Positions 47,552 to 57,134 of a stretch of DNA of 64,000 bases are shown here, in pieces. Source of the DNA: Burkholderiaceae bacterium (GTDB taxonomy: Bacteria; Pseudomonadota; Gammaproteobacteria; Burkholderiales; Burkholderiaceae_F). A program made the translations under genes and the position numbers. A model generated the notes under the pieces. The model worked only from the letters and a program-made list of their open reading frames with translations. It was not told where the DNA came from and did no database searches. The stretch covers positions 62,001 through 126,000 of the forward strand of contig JALHMQ010000011.1 in the NCBI GenBank assembly GCA_022843955.1. The letters run 5' to 3'. Each line of letters starts with the position of its first letter. The stretch's first letter is position 1.

Positions 47552-48376
47552 CTAGCAGCGGCGCCGCAGGCCGTCCAGCAGGACGAGCGCAGCTTCAAGC
47601 GTGAACTCATCGTCGCGGATCGCTGCCAGGATCGCCTCGACATCGCGCTTCTCGATCGCCGCCACCTCGCCATCCTGGTTGGCCAACGAGATGCCCTCGG
47701 GCAGCACGACGTCGAATACCTGCACGATCTCGGACTGATAACCCTCGGGCACGATGCGCGTCACGTGCACGCGGCCGCCTCGCGTGACCGGCTGACCGGC
47801 CAGATCGAGCCCGGCTTCCTCCTGCGCTTCGCGCGCCAGCGCGGCTTCCTCGGACTCGCCCGCGGGCACCATGCCACCGACCAGGTTGTCCCACTTGCCC
47901 GGGTCGATCTGCTTGTGATCGGCGCGGCGCGCGACGATCACGTGGCCGTCCGGGGTGAACGCGTTCAGGTGCACCGCGGTGGTGGTGATGCCCAGCGTGC
48001 GGCAGACGGCGCGCTCCAGGGTGGCGACCGCCGGCTGATCCGGGTGCGGCCGCACGTCAAGCAGCTCGTCGCGCCAACCGTGGAGCAGGCCGGCATCGCG
48101 CAGGGTCTGGGCGGCGCGCGCGAGCAGGGCGCTGCGCCCGGCGGCATCGAGCCCAGCGTCTTCGAGCACCAGGCGATAGTCGAGCAGGACGAAGTGGTTG
48201 GCCTCGGTGCCGAGAAACGTGGCGACGTCCGGATGCGCGACGCCGACCTCGTGTCCGCCCACCACCACCGGCAGCCAGTCATCCGGCGGCGGGTCCGCCG
48301 CTCGCATCGCCAGCAAGGCGCGCAGGGCGTCGATCCGCGGCGCCAGCGTCAGGTCCGGCACGGGACGCGAGCTCAA
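47552..48376 (-). CDS. NUDIX hydrolase with DUF4743-like N-terminus
   Basis: A 274-residue NUDIX hydrolase. The NUDIX box '[24 protein letters not shown]' region (G-x5-E-x7-RE-x2-EE-x-G, about residues 168-190) is complete, so it should hydrolyse a nucleoside diphosphate linked to another group; the substrate is unknown. The first 120 residues match the DUF4743-type extension seen in thiamine-pyrophosphokinase-associated NUDIX proteins. The start is TTG, overlapping the lysS stop (TTGA), which implies coupled translation. Confidence 0.88.
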   Translation of the reverse strand: MSSRPVPDLTLAPRIDALRALLAMRAADPPPDDWLPVVVGGHEVGVAHPDVATFLGTEANHFVLLDYRLVLEDAGLDAAGRSALLARAAQTLRDAGLLHGWRDELLDVRPHPDQPAVATLERAVCRTLGITTTAVHLNAFTPDGHVIVARRADHKQIDPGKWDNLVGGMVPAGESEEAALAREAQEEAGLDLAGQPVTRGGRVHVTRIVPEGYQSEIVQVFDVVLPEGISLANQDGEVAAIEKRDVEAILAAIRDDEFTLEAALVLLDGLRRRC

Positions 48377-49878
48377 CGGTCCTCCGGCCGCATGTGCGGG
48401 AACAGGATCACGTCACGGATGCTTGGCGCATCCGCCAGCAGCATGATGAAGCGGTCGACCCCCACGCCGCACCCGGCGGTGGGCGGCAGCCCGTACTCCA
48501 AGGCGCGCACGAAGTCGGCGTCGTAGAACATTGCTTCTTCGTCGCCGGCGTCCTTGGCCTTGACCTGTTCGGCAAAGCGCGCGGCCTGGTCCTCGGCATC
48601 GTTGAGCTCCGAGAAGCCGTTGGCGGTCTCGCGGCCGGCGATGAAAAGCTCGAAGCGTTCGGTGATCTCGGGCCGCGTGTCGGAGGCACGCGCCAGCGGC
48701 GACACCTCCACCGGGTAATCGACGATGTAGGTTGGCTGGATCAGCTTGCTCTCGGCCACCTCCTCGAACAGGGCCAGCTGCAGGGCGCCCAGGCCGGCTT
48801 CCTTCGAGTGATTGCTGCCCAGGCGCGCCAGCTCGGCATGCAGGAAGTTGCGGTTGAGCAGCTGAGCGTCCGTGTACTGCGGCGCGTGCGCCTTGATCGC
48901 CTCGGCGCTGGTCAGGCGAGCAAACGGCTGCGACAGGTCGATCGTCTGTCCCTGGTAGTTGATCACCGCCGAGCCGGTGGCGGCGATCGCGCAGTGGCGC
49001 AGCAGGCGTTCGGTGAAGTCCATCATCCACTGATACTCGTGGTACGCGGCGTAGAACTCCATCATGGTGAACTCGGGGTTGTGACGCACGCTCAGCCCCT
49101 CGTTGCGGAAGTTGCGGTTGATCTCGAACACGCGCTCGAAGCCGCCCACCACCAGGCGCTTCAAGAAAAGCTCGGGCGCAATGCGCAGGAACATGTCGAT
49201 GTCGAGCGCGTTATGGTGGGTGACAAAGGGTTTGGCCGCCGCACCGCCCGGGATCACTTGCAGCATCGGCGTCTCGACCTCGAGAAAGCCCTCGCCGACC
49301 ATGAACTCGCGCATCGCAGCGATCGTCTTGCTGCGCACGATGAAGGCGCGGCGCGACTCTTCATTGACGATCAGATCCACGTAGCGCTGGCGATAGCGCG
49401 CTTCCTTGTCCTCCAGCCCGTGAAACTTGTCCGGCAGCGGCCGCAGGCTCTTGGTCAGCAGGCGCAACTGGCGGCAGCGCACCGACAGCTCGCCTTTCTG
49501 TGTCTTGAACAGCACCCCGCGGGCGGCAATGATGTCGCCCATGTCCCATTGCTTGAACGCCTCGTGCGCGGCGGCACCGGTGTCGTCATCTGCAACGTAG
49601 AACTGGATGCGACCGGAGCCGTCCTGGATCGTGGCGAAACTCGCCTTGCCCATCACGCGCTTGAGCATCATGCGACCCGCCAGCGCCACTTCTACCTTTT
49701 CCGCCGCCAGTGCTTCTCGGTCCATGTGGCCGTAGCGCACCACGAGATCGCCCGCATGGTGGGTGCGATCGAAGTCGTTGGGAAACGCCGGGCCCGCCTG
49801 TCGCAGGCGGGCCAGCTTGGCGCGCCGCTCCGCAATGATCTGGTTCTCGTCGGCGGGCGCCGGGGTGGTGTCGTTCAT
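48373..49878 (-). CDS. lysS: Lysyl-tRNA synthetase, class II
   Basis: A 501-residue synthetase. The N-terminal OB-fold anticodon-binding domain (about 65-175) is followed by the class II core: motif 1 in '[21 protein letters not shown]', motif 2 '[20 protein letters not shown]', and motif 3 '[18 protein letters not shown]'. It charges tRNA-Lys with lysine. It lies between an SDR gene and the NUDIX gene. Confidence 0.97.
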   Translation of the reverse strand: MNDTTPAPADENQIIAERRAKLARLRQAGPAFPNDFDRTHHAGDLVVRYGHMDREALAAEKVEVALAGRMMLKRVMGKASFATIQDGSGRIQFYVADDDTGAAAHEAFKQWDMGDIIAARGVLFKTQKGELSVRCRQLRLLTKSLRPLPDKFHGLEDKEARYRQRYVDLIVNEESRRAFIVRSKTIAAMREFMVGEGFLEVETPMLQVIPGGAAAKPFVTHHNALDIDMFLRIAPELFLKRLVVGGFERVFEINRNFRNEGLSVRHNPEFTMMEFYAAYHEYQWMMDFTERLLRHCAIAATGSAVINYQGQTIDLSQPFARLTSAEAIKAHAPQYTDAQLLNRNFLHAELARLGSNHSKEAGLGALQLALFEEVAESKLIQPTYIVDYPVEVSPLARASDTRPEITERFELFIAGRETANGFSELNDAEDQAARFAEQVKAKDAGDEEAMFYDADFVRALEYGLPPTAGCGVGVDRFIMLLADAPSIRDVILFPHMRPEDR

Positions 49879-49889
49879 CTAAGGTCTCA

Positions 49890-50642
49890 TCAAGCGTCGC
49901 GCACATCGGCGACGGGGTTCTTGCCGAAATCGGCGCGTGCCAGGTACGCGAGCACCTTGGCGGCGGCGTCCGCCGGTGAAGCGAGCTGCGCCTTCGCGTG
50001 CAAGTCGAGGAAGCGCTGCTGGTCGGGAAAGCCATCGGCATCGGCGCTGCGCAGCTGGTTCTGCATGGCCGTGTCGATCACGCCGGGCGCCAGCGAAACG
50101 ATGCGTGCGCCGTTGGGCCGGCGCGCTTCGTCGAGCGCGGTGACGCGTGAAAAGTGATCCAGCCCCGCCTTGGCAGCGCAATAAGCCGCCCACCCGGCGA
50201 TCGGGTTGCGCCCGGCGCCGGATGAGATGTTGAGCACCCGCCGCTCGCTGCCCCAGGTTGACGTGGCGCGCAGGAAGGCGGCCGTGAGGTTCATCGGTGC
50301 CTCAAGACCTACGCGCAGCACGGTGGCGATCTCATCTGCGGCCGACCGATCTATTGGTCCGACCGTGCCGATGGCGCCGGCGTTGTTGATCAGCGTGGCG
50401 CGGGCGAACTGGTCGGCAGGCTGCTGGTGCAGCCAGGCTTCCAGGCGTGCCGCAACGCCGACATCATGGGCGACATCCAGTGCCCACTGCTCCAGTCGCG
50501 CACCGGCCTTGGCCGCCTCGTCACGCAGCGTGGCATCGGGCCGGCGTTCGATCGTCAGCAACAGGCCGTTTGCAGACAGCAGTTGCGACGCCATGGCGCG
50601 GCCCAAGCCGCGTGACGCGCCGGTGAGGATGGTCAGGATCAT
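49890..50642 (-). CDS. Short-chain dehydrogenase/reductase (SDR)
   Basis: A 250-residue classical SDR. Cofactor motif 'TGASRGLGRAMA' (TGxxxGxG), 'NNAGAIG', catalytic Ser in 'LNISSGAGRN' and Y-x3-K as 'YCAAK', plus 'LAPGVIDTAMQ'. The sequence is close to the sepiapterin-reductase/benzil-reductase-like group by its 'GVIDTAMQ' and overall form, but the substrate cannot be assigned. It starts three bases after the 61-residue ORF and ends 11 bases before lysS. Confidence 0.9.
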   Translation of the reverse strand: MILTILTGASRGLGRAMASQLLSANGLLLTIERRPDATLRDEAAKAGARLEQWALDVAHDVGVAARLEAWLHQQPADQFARATLINNAGAIGTVGPIDRSAADEIATVLRVGLEAPMNLTAAFLRATSTWGSERRVLNISSGAGRNPIAGWAAYCAAKAGLDHFSRVTALDEARRPNGARIVSLAPGVIDTAMQNQLRSADADGFPDQQRFLDLHAKAQLASPADAAAKVLAYLARADFGKNPVADVRDA

Positions 50643-50645
50643 GTC

Positions 50646-50831
50646 CTAGGGCTCCTGGAAGGCGGTGAGGGCGTGCGCGTCGCGCCACGCCGAGGACTCG
50701 TCCCAGCCGAGAGCGAAGCGCAGCAAAGTGCGCAACGTGCCGTGATGGTCCCGCGTGTCGTGCCGCATTGTCGCCTTCACGTCCGGCCGTGCGATCGGAG
50801 CGAAGGGTCCACCGGCATTGATCTGTGGCAT
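50646..50831 (-). CDS. Small hypothetical protein coupled to prfB
   Basis: A 61-residue ORF that I do not recognise. The ATG overlaps the prfB stop codon (TGATG) and the stop lies three bases before the SDR start. This tight packing is the main evidence for a real gene. The product is soluble, with His and Arg clusters in the middle and a Trp-containing helix near the C-terminus. It has no known domain, and a chance frame between two close genes is possible. Confidence 0.5.
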   Translation of the reverse strand: MPQINAGGPFAPIARPDVKATMRHDTRDHHGTLRTLLRFALGWDESSAWRDAHALTAFQEP

Positions 50832-51944
50832 CACACGCCTTGCTTCAGGCTCGCCTCGATGAAGCCGTCGAGGTCGCCGTCGAGTACCGACTGCGTGTTG
50901 CCGACCTCCACGTTGGTACGCAAGTCCTTGATGCGCGACTGATCCAGCACGTAGCTGCGGATCTGATGGCCCCAGCCGATATCTGACTTGCTCTCTTCGA
51001 GCTTGGTCTGCTCGACCTGGCGCTTGCGCAGCTCCTGCTCGAACAGCTTTGACTTGAGCATGGCCATCGCCTCGGCACGGTTACGGTGCTGGCTGCGGTC
51101 GTTCTGGCTGGCCACCACGATGCCCGAGGGCAAATGGGTGATCCGCACGGCCGATTCCGTCTTGTTGACGTGCTGGCCGCCGGCCCCGGAGGCGCGGTAG
51201 ACATCGATGCGCAGGTCGGCCGGATTGATGTCGACCTCGATCGAGTCGTCGACCTCGGGGTAGACGAACACGCTGGCGAACGACGTGTGACGGCGGGCGT
51301 TCGAGTCAAACGGCGACTTGCGCACCAGCCGATGGATTCCCGTCTCCGTGCGCAAGGTGCCATAGGCATAGCTGCCCGACAGCTTGATCGTGGCGCCCTT
51401 GATGCCGGCCACCTCGCCTTCGGACTCCTCCAGCAACTCGGCCTTGAAGTCCTTGCGCTCGGCGTAGCGCAGGTACATGCGCTCGAGCATGCCGGCCCAG
51501 TCCTGCGCTTCGGTGCCGCCGGCGCCGGCCTGGATCTCGATGAAGCAATTGCTGGGGTCCAGCGGGTTGTTGAACATCCGCTGGAACTCGAGATCCGCCA
51601 CTTCCTTGCCGAGCTTGGCCAGATCGGCCTCGACCGAGATCAGCATGCCGTCGTCGCCGCTGTCGCCATCGGCTTGCGCCATGTCGAACAGTTCGACCGC
51701 GTCGGTCAGGCTGCCGGTGAGTCGCTGCATGCGACCGACAACGTCGTCCAGCAGCTTCTTCTCGCGGCCCAGTTCCTGCGCGCGCTTGGGGTCGTCCCAG
51801 ATCTTCGGGTCTTCGAGCTCACTCGCTACGACCGCCAGCCGCTCCTCCTTGGTATCGACGTCAAAGATACCTCCGCAGCTCGGCCGTGCGCTGCGTGAGC
51901 GAGGCGGCGGTGGCGGCGATCTGGTTCAGTCGTTCGGCTTCCAT
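50831..51944 (-). CDS. prfB: Peptide chain release factor 2 (programmed +1 frameshift)
   Basis: RF2, about 370 residues after frameshifting, recognises UGA and UAA stops. The first 27 codons (51944 to 51864) end in 'ELRRYL' at an in-frame TGA (51863-51861); shifting +1 at CTT-TGA-C continues as '[19 protein letters not shown]' to 50831. The stop-codon-recognition motif SPF appears in '[19 protein letters not shown]', and the catalytic GGQ in '[18 protein letters not shown]'. RF2 scarcity raises frameshifting and so its own synthesis. It heads the leftward operon and is divergent from the cyclase gene. Confidence 0.96.
51860..51874 (-). promoter_or_regulatory. prfB programmed frameshift signal
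   Basis: On the minus strand a GGAGGT Shine-Dalgarno-like element is followed by ATCTTTGAC, nearly identical to the E. coli site. The in-frame TGA is read through by a +1 slip at CTT when RF2 is low. Confidence 0.95.
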
Positions 51945-52130
51945 GGCGGTCTCGAGGGCGGAAAGCCGCGGATTATAGGTAGCCGCGCGTGCGTTGCCGT
52001 ATGCAAGCGCGGCCATCCTGCACGGGACGCGGTCGACTGCTTGCGCCAATCGCTATGGTGAACCCGTGGGACTGCGCGGCGGCGGCGGCAGACACGTAAC
52101 ATCTCCATCGAGTCCTGAACCTGCCGCGCC

Positions 52131-54761
52131 GTGTCCGAGTCCTTTTCAGCCGTCACCTACCTGTTCTCCGACATCGAGGGCAGCACGCGGCTATGGGAGA
52201 CCGAACCCCAGCGCATCGGCCCGGCGCTGGCGCGCCATGACCGGCTGGCCCGCGACGTCGTGGAGCAGCTCGGCGGCCGGGTGGTGAAAATGACCGGCGA
52301 CGGCGTGCACGCCGCCTTCGACGACGCTGCCGCGGCCGTGGCTGCCGTGCTGCAGATCCAGCTGGCGATGGTCGATCCACCGGACGGCATGCTGCCGCTG
52401 AACCTGCGCTGCGGCCTTCACTTGGGCGTGGACCAGCGCCGCGACGGCGATTTCTTCGGGCCAGCCGTCAATCGTGCGGCGCGCGTGATGCAGGCAGCGC
52501 ACGGTGGCCAGGTGCTGCTGTCGCAGCCGGTGGCCGAGCGGATCGAGCAGCGCCTGCCGCAAGGCACATCACTGCGTGACCTCGGGGTGGTGCGCCTGCG
52601 CGACCTGACCACCCCCGAGCGCCTCTACCAGCTCGTGCATGTCAGCTTGCGCGCTGATTTTCCGGCCCTGCGATCCCTCGCCAGCACGCCGAACAACCTC
52701 GCCCAGCAGCTCAACTCGTTCATCGGTCGCGAGCAGGAGATCCAGGAGGTCAAGGCGCTGCTGAAGAAGAACCGCCTGGTGACGCTGCTGGCGATGGGTG
52801 GCATCGGCAAGTCGCGCTTGTCGGTGCAACTGGGTGCCGAGGTCCTCGACGATTACCCGGATGGCGTATGGCTGATCGAGCTGGCGCCGCTCACCGATCC
52901 GGTGGCTGTGGCGCAGGCGGTGGCCGGCGTGCTCGGCGTCAAGGAAGAAGCAGGTGGCAGCGTCATCGATGCGCTGCTGCGCTTCGTGCGCGAACGCGAG
53001 CTCTTGCTCATCCTCGACAACTGTGAACACCTGGTCCACGCCGCGGCGGATCTGACCAAGCGGATGCTGCAGGTGGGTCCGCGCGTCACCGTGCTGGCGT
53101 CCAGCCGGGATGCACTGCAAGTGGCGGGCGAACGCATTTTCCAGCTGCAGCCGCTGTCGGCGCCCACTCCCGATGACGTGGCGCTCGATCGGCTCACGCG
53201 GCACGAATCGGTGCGCCTGTTCGTCGATCGCGCCTCCGCCGTGCAGCCATCGTTTCACCTGTCGCCTCAGAACGCGGCGGCCGTGGCCGACATCTGCCAT
53301 CGGCTCGACGGCATCGCGCTGGCGATCGAACTGGCGGCGGCGCGCATGCGAGTGCTGTCGGCCGATGCGATCGCCAGCCGGCTGAACGACCGCTTCCGCC
53401 TTCTCACCACCGGCGACCGCACGGTGCTGCCGCGCCAGCGCACGCTGCGCGCGTTGATCGACTGGAGCTACGACCTCCTTACCGCGCCGGAGCGTTCGGC
53501 CTTCGGCCGGCTGTCGGTGTTTGCCGGCGGCTGGACGCTCGAAGCGGCGGAGGAGGTCGCTGCCGGTGAAGAAATAGAGCGCGACGACGTGCTCGACCTG
53601 CTGGCGCGCCTGGTGGAAAAGTCGCTCGTCTCGCTCGACGTTGCCGGTGATCGCTATCGCATGCTGGAAACGGTGCGCGAGTACGCGGCCGAGAAACTGG
53701 AGGCGGCCGCCGATGCCGCCGAGGTGCGCAGCAGTCACCTGACGTACTACCTGACGCTGGTCGAGCAGGCGCGGCCGCACTTGGTCGGCCCGGAGCAAGT
53801 GCATTGGCTAGCCAGGCTCGGGCTCGAGCGGCAGAACGTGCTGGCCGCGCATGCGTGGTGTGATCGCGCGGTCGACGGCGTGCAAGCCGGCTTGCGACTG
53901 AGCTCGGCGCTGCGCATCTATTGGCTGACCCAGGGCTTGCTCGACGAAGGCTTGCGCTTTGCGCTGGCCGCGCTGGCGCGCAGCGACCCGGCGGTCCCGG
54001 ACCTGAACCGCGGTCGCACCTTGTACGACGCAGGTCATCTATCTTATGAGTCGGGCCGGTATGCGGAGGCGCGCGATCTGCTGGCGCAGAGCCTCGAGGT
54101 ATTCCGCTCGATTGGCGACCGCACCCGTGCGGTAACCGTGCTGCAACTGCTCGGACTCGCGTGGGCCGGGCTGGGCGATCTCGCTGCGGCCCGCCGCTGC
54201 GGCGAGGAGGCGGTGGCAACCGCAAGGCAGCAGGCCAATCGTTACGCACTTGGCGTGGCGTTGGCGAACCTCGCTCAGTCCAAGCGGGCGGAGGGTGATC
54301 TTGCCGGCGCTGCAGCGCGGTGCGACGAAGCGTTGCCGATCTTCATGGACCATGGCGATCACTTGGCAGTCGCCAACGTGCAGTTCAACCAGGCGATGAT
54401 CGCCGTGGCGCAGAAGGATCCGGCAACGGCACTGGCGCGCGCCCGGCGTGCCAGCGAAGCGATCCTGGGACTGGATTCGCCGTTGGCGACCCAGTCGATG
54501 CTGTTCGTGACCGCCGCGGTGGCCGCTGCCCACCTGGCCTGGGAAGATGCCGCCAGCCTGCTGGCGGCTGCGGATGCGCAGGCCAGGGCGCGCAGCCTGC
54601 GTCGTGATCCGGCCGATCACCTGTTCCTGACCGACCTGGCAGCGCAGATCGCTGCTCAGGTTTCGGCTGAAGTCCTGATGCAAGTGCAGGCGCAAGCGAC
54701 TCAGTTGCCTGAAGGCGCACTGGCCGACAAGGCAATCCAATCGCTGTCTCGTTTCGCCTAG
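52131..54761 (+). CDS. Class III nucleotide cyclase fused to STAND ATPase and TPR-like repeats
   Basis: An 876-residue signalling protein starting at GTG. Residues 5-180 form a class III adenylate/guanylate cyclase domain with both metal aspartates, D14 in 'FSDIEGST' and D57 in 'KMTGDGVHAAF', and a Lys53 typical of adenine selection. Residues 195-500 form an AAA/NB-ARC-like STAND ATPase with a P-loop 'MGGIGKSRL', 'LLILDNCEHL' and 'RRLDGIALAIELAAARM'-type sensor (IAIELAAAR). The remaining 370 residues are helical TPR-like repeats rich in Ala. Such fusions are common in actinobacteria and rarer here. The trigger and the fate of the product are unknown. Confidence 0.88.
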   Translation: MSESFSAVTYLFSDIEGSTRLWETEPQRIGPALARHDRLARDVVEQLGGRVVKMTGDGVHAAFDDAAAAVAAVLQIQLAMVDPPDGMLPLNLRCGLHLGVDQRRDGDFFGPAVNRAARVMQAAHGGQVLLSQPVAERIEQRLPQGTSLRDLGVVRLRDLTTPERLYQLVHVSLRADFPALRSLASTPNNLAQQLNSFIGREQEIQEVKALLKKNRLVTLLAMGGIGKSRLSVQLGAEVLDDYPDGVWLIELAPLTDPVAVAQAVAGVLGVKEEAGGSVIDALLRFVRERELLLILDNCEHLVHAAADLTKRMLQVGPRVTVLASSRDALQVAGERIFQLQPLSAPTPDDVALDRLTRHESVRLFVDRASAVQPSFHLSPQNAAAVADICHRLDGIALAIELAAARMRVLSADAIASRLNDRFRLLTTGDRTVLPRQRTLRALIDWSYDLLTAPERSAFGRLSVFAGGWTLEAAEEVAAGEEIERDDVLDLLARLVEKSLVSLDVAGDRYRMLETVREYAAEKLEAAADAAEVRSSHLTYYLTLVEQARPHLVGPEQVHWLARLGLERQNVLAAHAWCDRAVDGVQAGLRLSSALRIYWLTQGLLDEGLRFALAALARSDPAVPDLNRGRTLYDAGHLSYESGRYAEARDLLAQSLEVFRSIGDRTRAVTVLQLLGLAWAGLGDLAAARRCGEEAVATARQQANRYALGVALANLAQSKRAEGDLAGAAARCDEALPIFMDHGDHLAVANVQFNQAMIAVAQKDPATALARARRASEAILGLDSPLATQSMLFVTAAVAAAHLAWEDAASLLAAADAQARARSLRRDPADHLFLTDLAAQIAAQVSAEVLMQVQAQATQLPEGALADKAIQSLSRFA

Positions 54762-54810
54762 CGCGCTGCGGCGGCGGCCCGTCGAACCGCGACCTTCTTC
54801 TGCGACGGCG

Positions 54811-55308
54811 CTACATATCGCCGTAGATCGTCGGATCGAGGATCTCGACCGGCTCCTTGCCATCAAGCGCGCTGACCGTGTACTTGGTCTGCCACTTGCC
54901 GCGCGGCGCGGTAAAGCTGCAGGAGAAGGTCTTCGCCTTCTCCCCTAGCTTGCACTCGACACCAGTCGGCACGATCGGCTGGTAGCGGGTGTCGCCGCCC
55001 ACCGGCTTCTGGAAGGTCACCGCGTTCTGCGGGAAGGTAATGCGGCTGGTGGCATCAAGCTGCCAGGTGAGCGTGACGCGCCCGTTGCTGACGTCTTCCT
55101 TGAACAGGCGGATCGGCTCCTGGTCGACCACGAGGAAGCGGTCGCGGTCGACGAAGACCTTCGGCAGCTTGGGATCTGGCCGGCGAACCGTCGTGGGATC
55201 GAAGCCGGCGGCCGGGTCGGTCCTGTGGATATTGACCACGCAGCCCGACGTGGCGATTGCCACCAATGTGGCGAGCAGCAGGCGGCGCTTCAGTGAACCG
55301 TGGCTCAT
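54811..55308 (-). CDS. Putative envelope lipoprotein
   Basis: A 165-residue lipoprotein of unknown function. The signal peptide ends in a lipobox with Cys23 (ATSGC). The mature part is beta-rich, with 'RVTLTWQL' and 'ITFPQNAVTFQKPVGG' strands and a pair of cysteines ('ECKLGEKAKTFSCSF') that may form a disulfide. I do not recognise the family. The ATG was chosen because it begins the signal peptide; the frame extends upstream. It is convergent with the cyclase gene, 49 bases apart. Confidence 0.75.
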   Translation of the reverse strand: MSHGSLKRRLLLATLVAIATSGCVVNIHRTDPAAGFDPTTVRRPDPKLPKVFVDRDRFLVVDQEPIRLFKEDVSNGRVTLTWQLDATSRITFPQNAVTFQKPVGGDTRYQPIVPTGVECKLGEKAKTFSCSFTAPRGKWQTKYTVSALDGKEPVEILDPTIYGDM

Positions 55309-55439
55309 GTCAATCCTGTCGTGTGGGCGCAGCGCCGGGATGGCGCGCAGACCGGCCGCGATCGTAAGCGACCCGTCATCTGGTTGCATCTGAAAATTGG
55401 ACACACCTGGCGCGGCGCGGTCGGGACACCGGCATCGTG

Positions 55440-57134
55440 CTAGGCCGCGTACTCGATGTGCAGGCTGATGCGGCGTTGCCCCTGGTATTCATCGATCGTC
55501 GGCCGGTAGGCCAGTCGCACCCGCGTCGGCAGCGTCTCGGTGTGGCGGAACCAGATCGCGCTGAAGCGGCGGCCGTCCAGTTCGAGGGTCAGCTTCAGGT
55601 GCGTGTCCTTGATCAGTCGCTGCTCGGCCACGGCGAACTCGTTGTCGAACAGCGGCGGCGGAAAGCCCTGGCCCCAGACCTGGCGCTCGATCGCCTCGAC
55701 CAGCGGCACGCCGACATCGCCCACCAGCAGCGGACCGTCGGTGGCGACGACGCGAGTGAACAGATGCGCGTCGCAGGTCTGGCGGGTGGCAGTCTCGAAC
55801 GCTCGCGTGAACGGCTCCAGCCCGTCGTGCCCAAGCGTGAGCCCGGCTGCCATGGCATGGCCGCCGAACTTATCCACCAGCGTCGGTGCCGCCTTGGTCA
55901 CGAGATCCAGCGTGTCGCGCAGATGCACCCCGTCGATCGAGCGGCCCGAGCCGCGCAAGGTGTGCGCGTCGGCGCGGGCGAAGGCGATCGTCGGACGATG
56001 GAACCTCTCCTTCACCCGCGCGGCCACCAGGCCGACCACGCCCTGATGCCAGGTCTCGTTGAACAGGGTGATGGTGCGCTGGGTCTCCACCGCAGCGGCG
56101 TCCAGTTCGGTCATCGCGTCGAACTGCATGTCGGCTTCGATGGCGCGGCGCTCGCGGTTGAGCTGGTCAAGCTGGCGTGCGAGCTCCAGTGCGCGATCGA
56201 AATCGTCGGTGGTCAGGCACTCGATGCCCACCGTCATGTCGGTCAGCCGGCCGGCGGCGTTGATGCGTGGGCCGATTGCAAAGCCGAGGTCGCCCACCTG
56301 TGCGGTTCGTGCCTCGCGTCCGGCCACCTGGAACAGCGCCGCCAGGCCCGGCTGCAGCCGGCCGCTGCGCATGCGCTCCAGCCCGGCGGACACCAGGATG
56401 CGGTTGTTGCGGTCGAGCCGCACCACGTCGGCCACCGTGCCCAGCGCCACCAGATCGAGCAGGCCATCGAGGCGCGGCTGGGTGGCCTCGGTGAAGCGGC
56501 CGCGCGTGCGCAGCTCCGCCCGCAGTGCCGTCAGAACGTAGAACATCACGCCCACCCCGGCCAGGTGCTTGCTGGGGAAGCCGCAGCCCGGCTGGTTCGG
56601 ATTGACGATCACTGCCGCAGCCGGCAACTGCGCGCCGGGAAGATGGTGATCGGTGACCAGCACCTGCATGCCGAGCGCGTTGGCGCGCGCCACCCCTTCC
56701 ACGCTGGCGATGCCGTTGTCGACGGTGATGATGAGGTCGGGTGCGCCGCCGCTGCGGCGCGCGGCCAGCTCGACGATCTCCGGCGTCAGCCCGTAGCCGT
56801 ACTCGAAGCGGTTGGGCACGAGGTAATCGACGCTCGCGCCCATCAGGCGCAAGCCACGCAGGCCGACCGCGCAGGCGGTGGCACCGTCGCAGTCGTAGTC
56901 GGCCACGATCAGCAGCCGCTTGCCGGCGGCGATGGCGTCGGCAAGCAGGCAGGCCGCCGCCTGCACCTGGGTCAGGCGGGCCGGTGCGAGCATGTCGCGC
57001 GTCAGCAAGGTCAGCTCGCTGATCGATGCGACGCCACGCGCGGCGAGGGCGCGAGCGAGCGGGGTGGCCAGGCCGGCAGCGACCAGGCGCTGCGCGGCGG
57101 CGGCGTCAAACGGGCGCTGCAGCAGGCGGGTCAT
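55440..57134 (-). CDS. recJ: Single-stranded-DNA exonuclease RecJ
   Basis: A 564-residue 5'-3' single-strand exonuclease of the DHH superfamily, used in recombinational and mismatch repair. Metal motifs: 'IVADYDCDGATA' (motif I), 'ITVDNGI' (II) and 'LVTDHHLPG' (III, DHH), followed by 'GVGVMFYVLTAL' and a DHHA1 domain with 'GGHAMAAGLTL'. The ATG overlaps the stop of the upstream gene (ATGA), so the two are co-translated. Confidence 0.96.
   Translation of the reverse strand: MTRLLQRPFDAAAAQRLVAAGLATPLARALAARGVASISELTLLTRDMLAPARLTQVQAAACLLADAIAAGKRLLIVADYDCDGATACAVGLRGLRLMGASVDYLVPNRFEYGYGLTPEIVELAARRSGGAPDLIITVDNGIASVEGVARANALGMQVLVTDHHLPGAQLPAAAVIVNPNQPGCGFPSKHLAGVGVMFYVLTALRAELRTRGRFTEATQPRLDGLLDLVALGTVADVVRLDRNNRILVSAGLERMRSGRLQPGLAALFQVAGREARTAQVGDLGFAIGPRINAAGRLTDMTVGIECLTTDDFDRALELARQLDQLNRERRAIEADMQFDAMTELDAAAVETQRTITLFNETWHQGVVGLVAARVKERFHRPTIAFARADAHTLRGSGRSIDGVHLRDTLDLVTKAAPTLVDKFGGHAMAAGLTLGHDGLEPFTRAFETATRQTCDAHLFTRVVATDGPLLVGDVGVPLVEAIERQVWGQGFPPPLFDNEFAVAEQRLIKDTHLKLTLELDGRRFSAIWFRHTETLPTRVRLAYRPTIDEYQGQRRISLHIEYAA

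Noticed and set aside
46055-48526. Plus-strand open frame of over 800 codons opposite sbtA, sbtB and the NUDIX gene
   Set aside because: The opposite strand encodes three recognisable families with coupled starts; this frame is His/Gln/Arg-rich shadow sequence.
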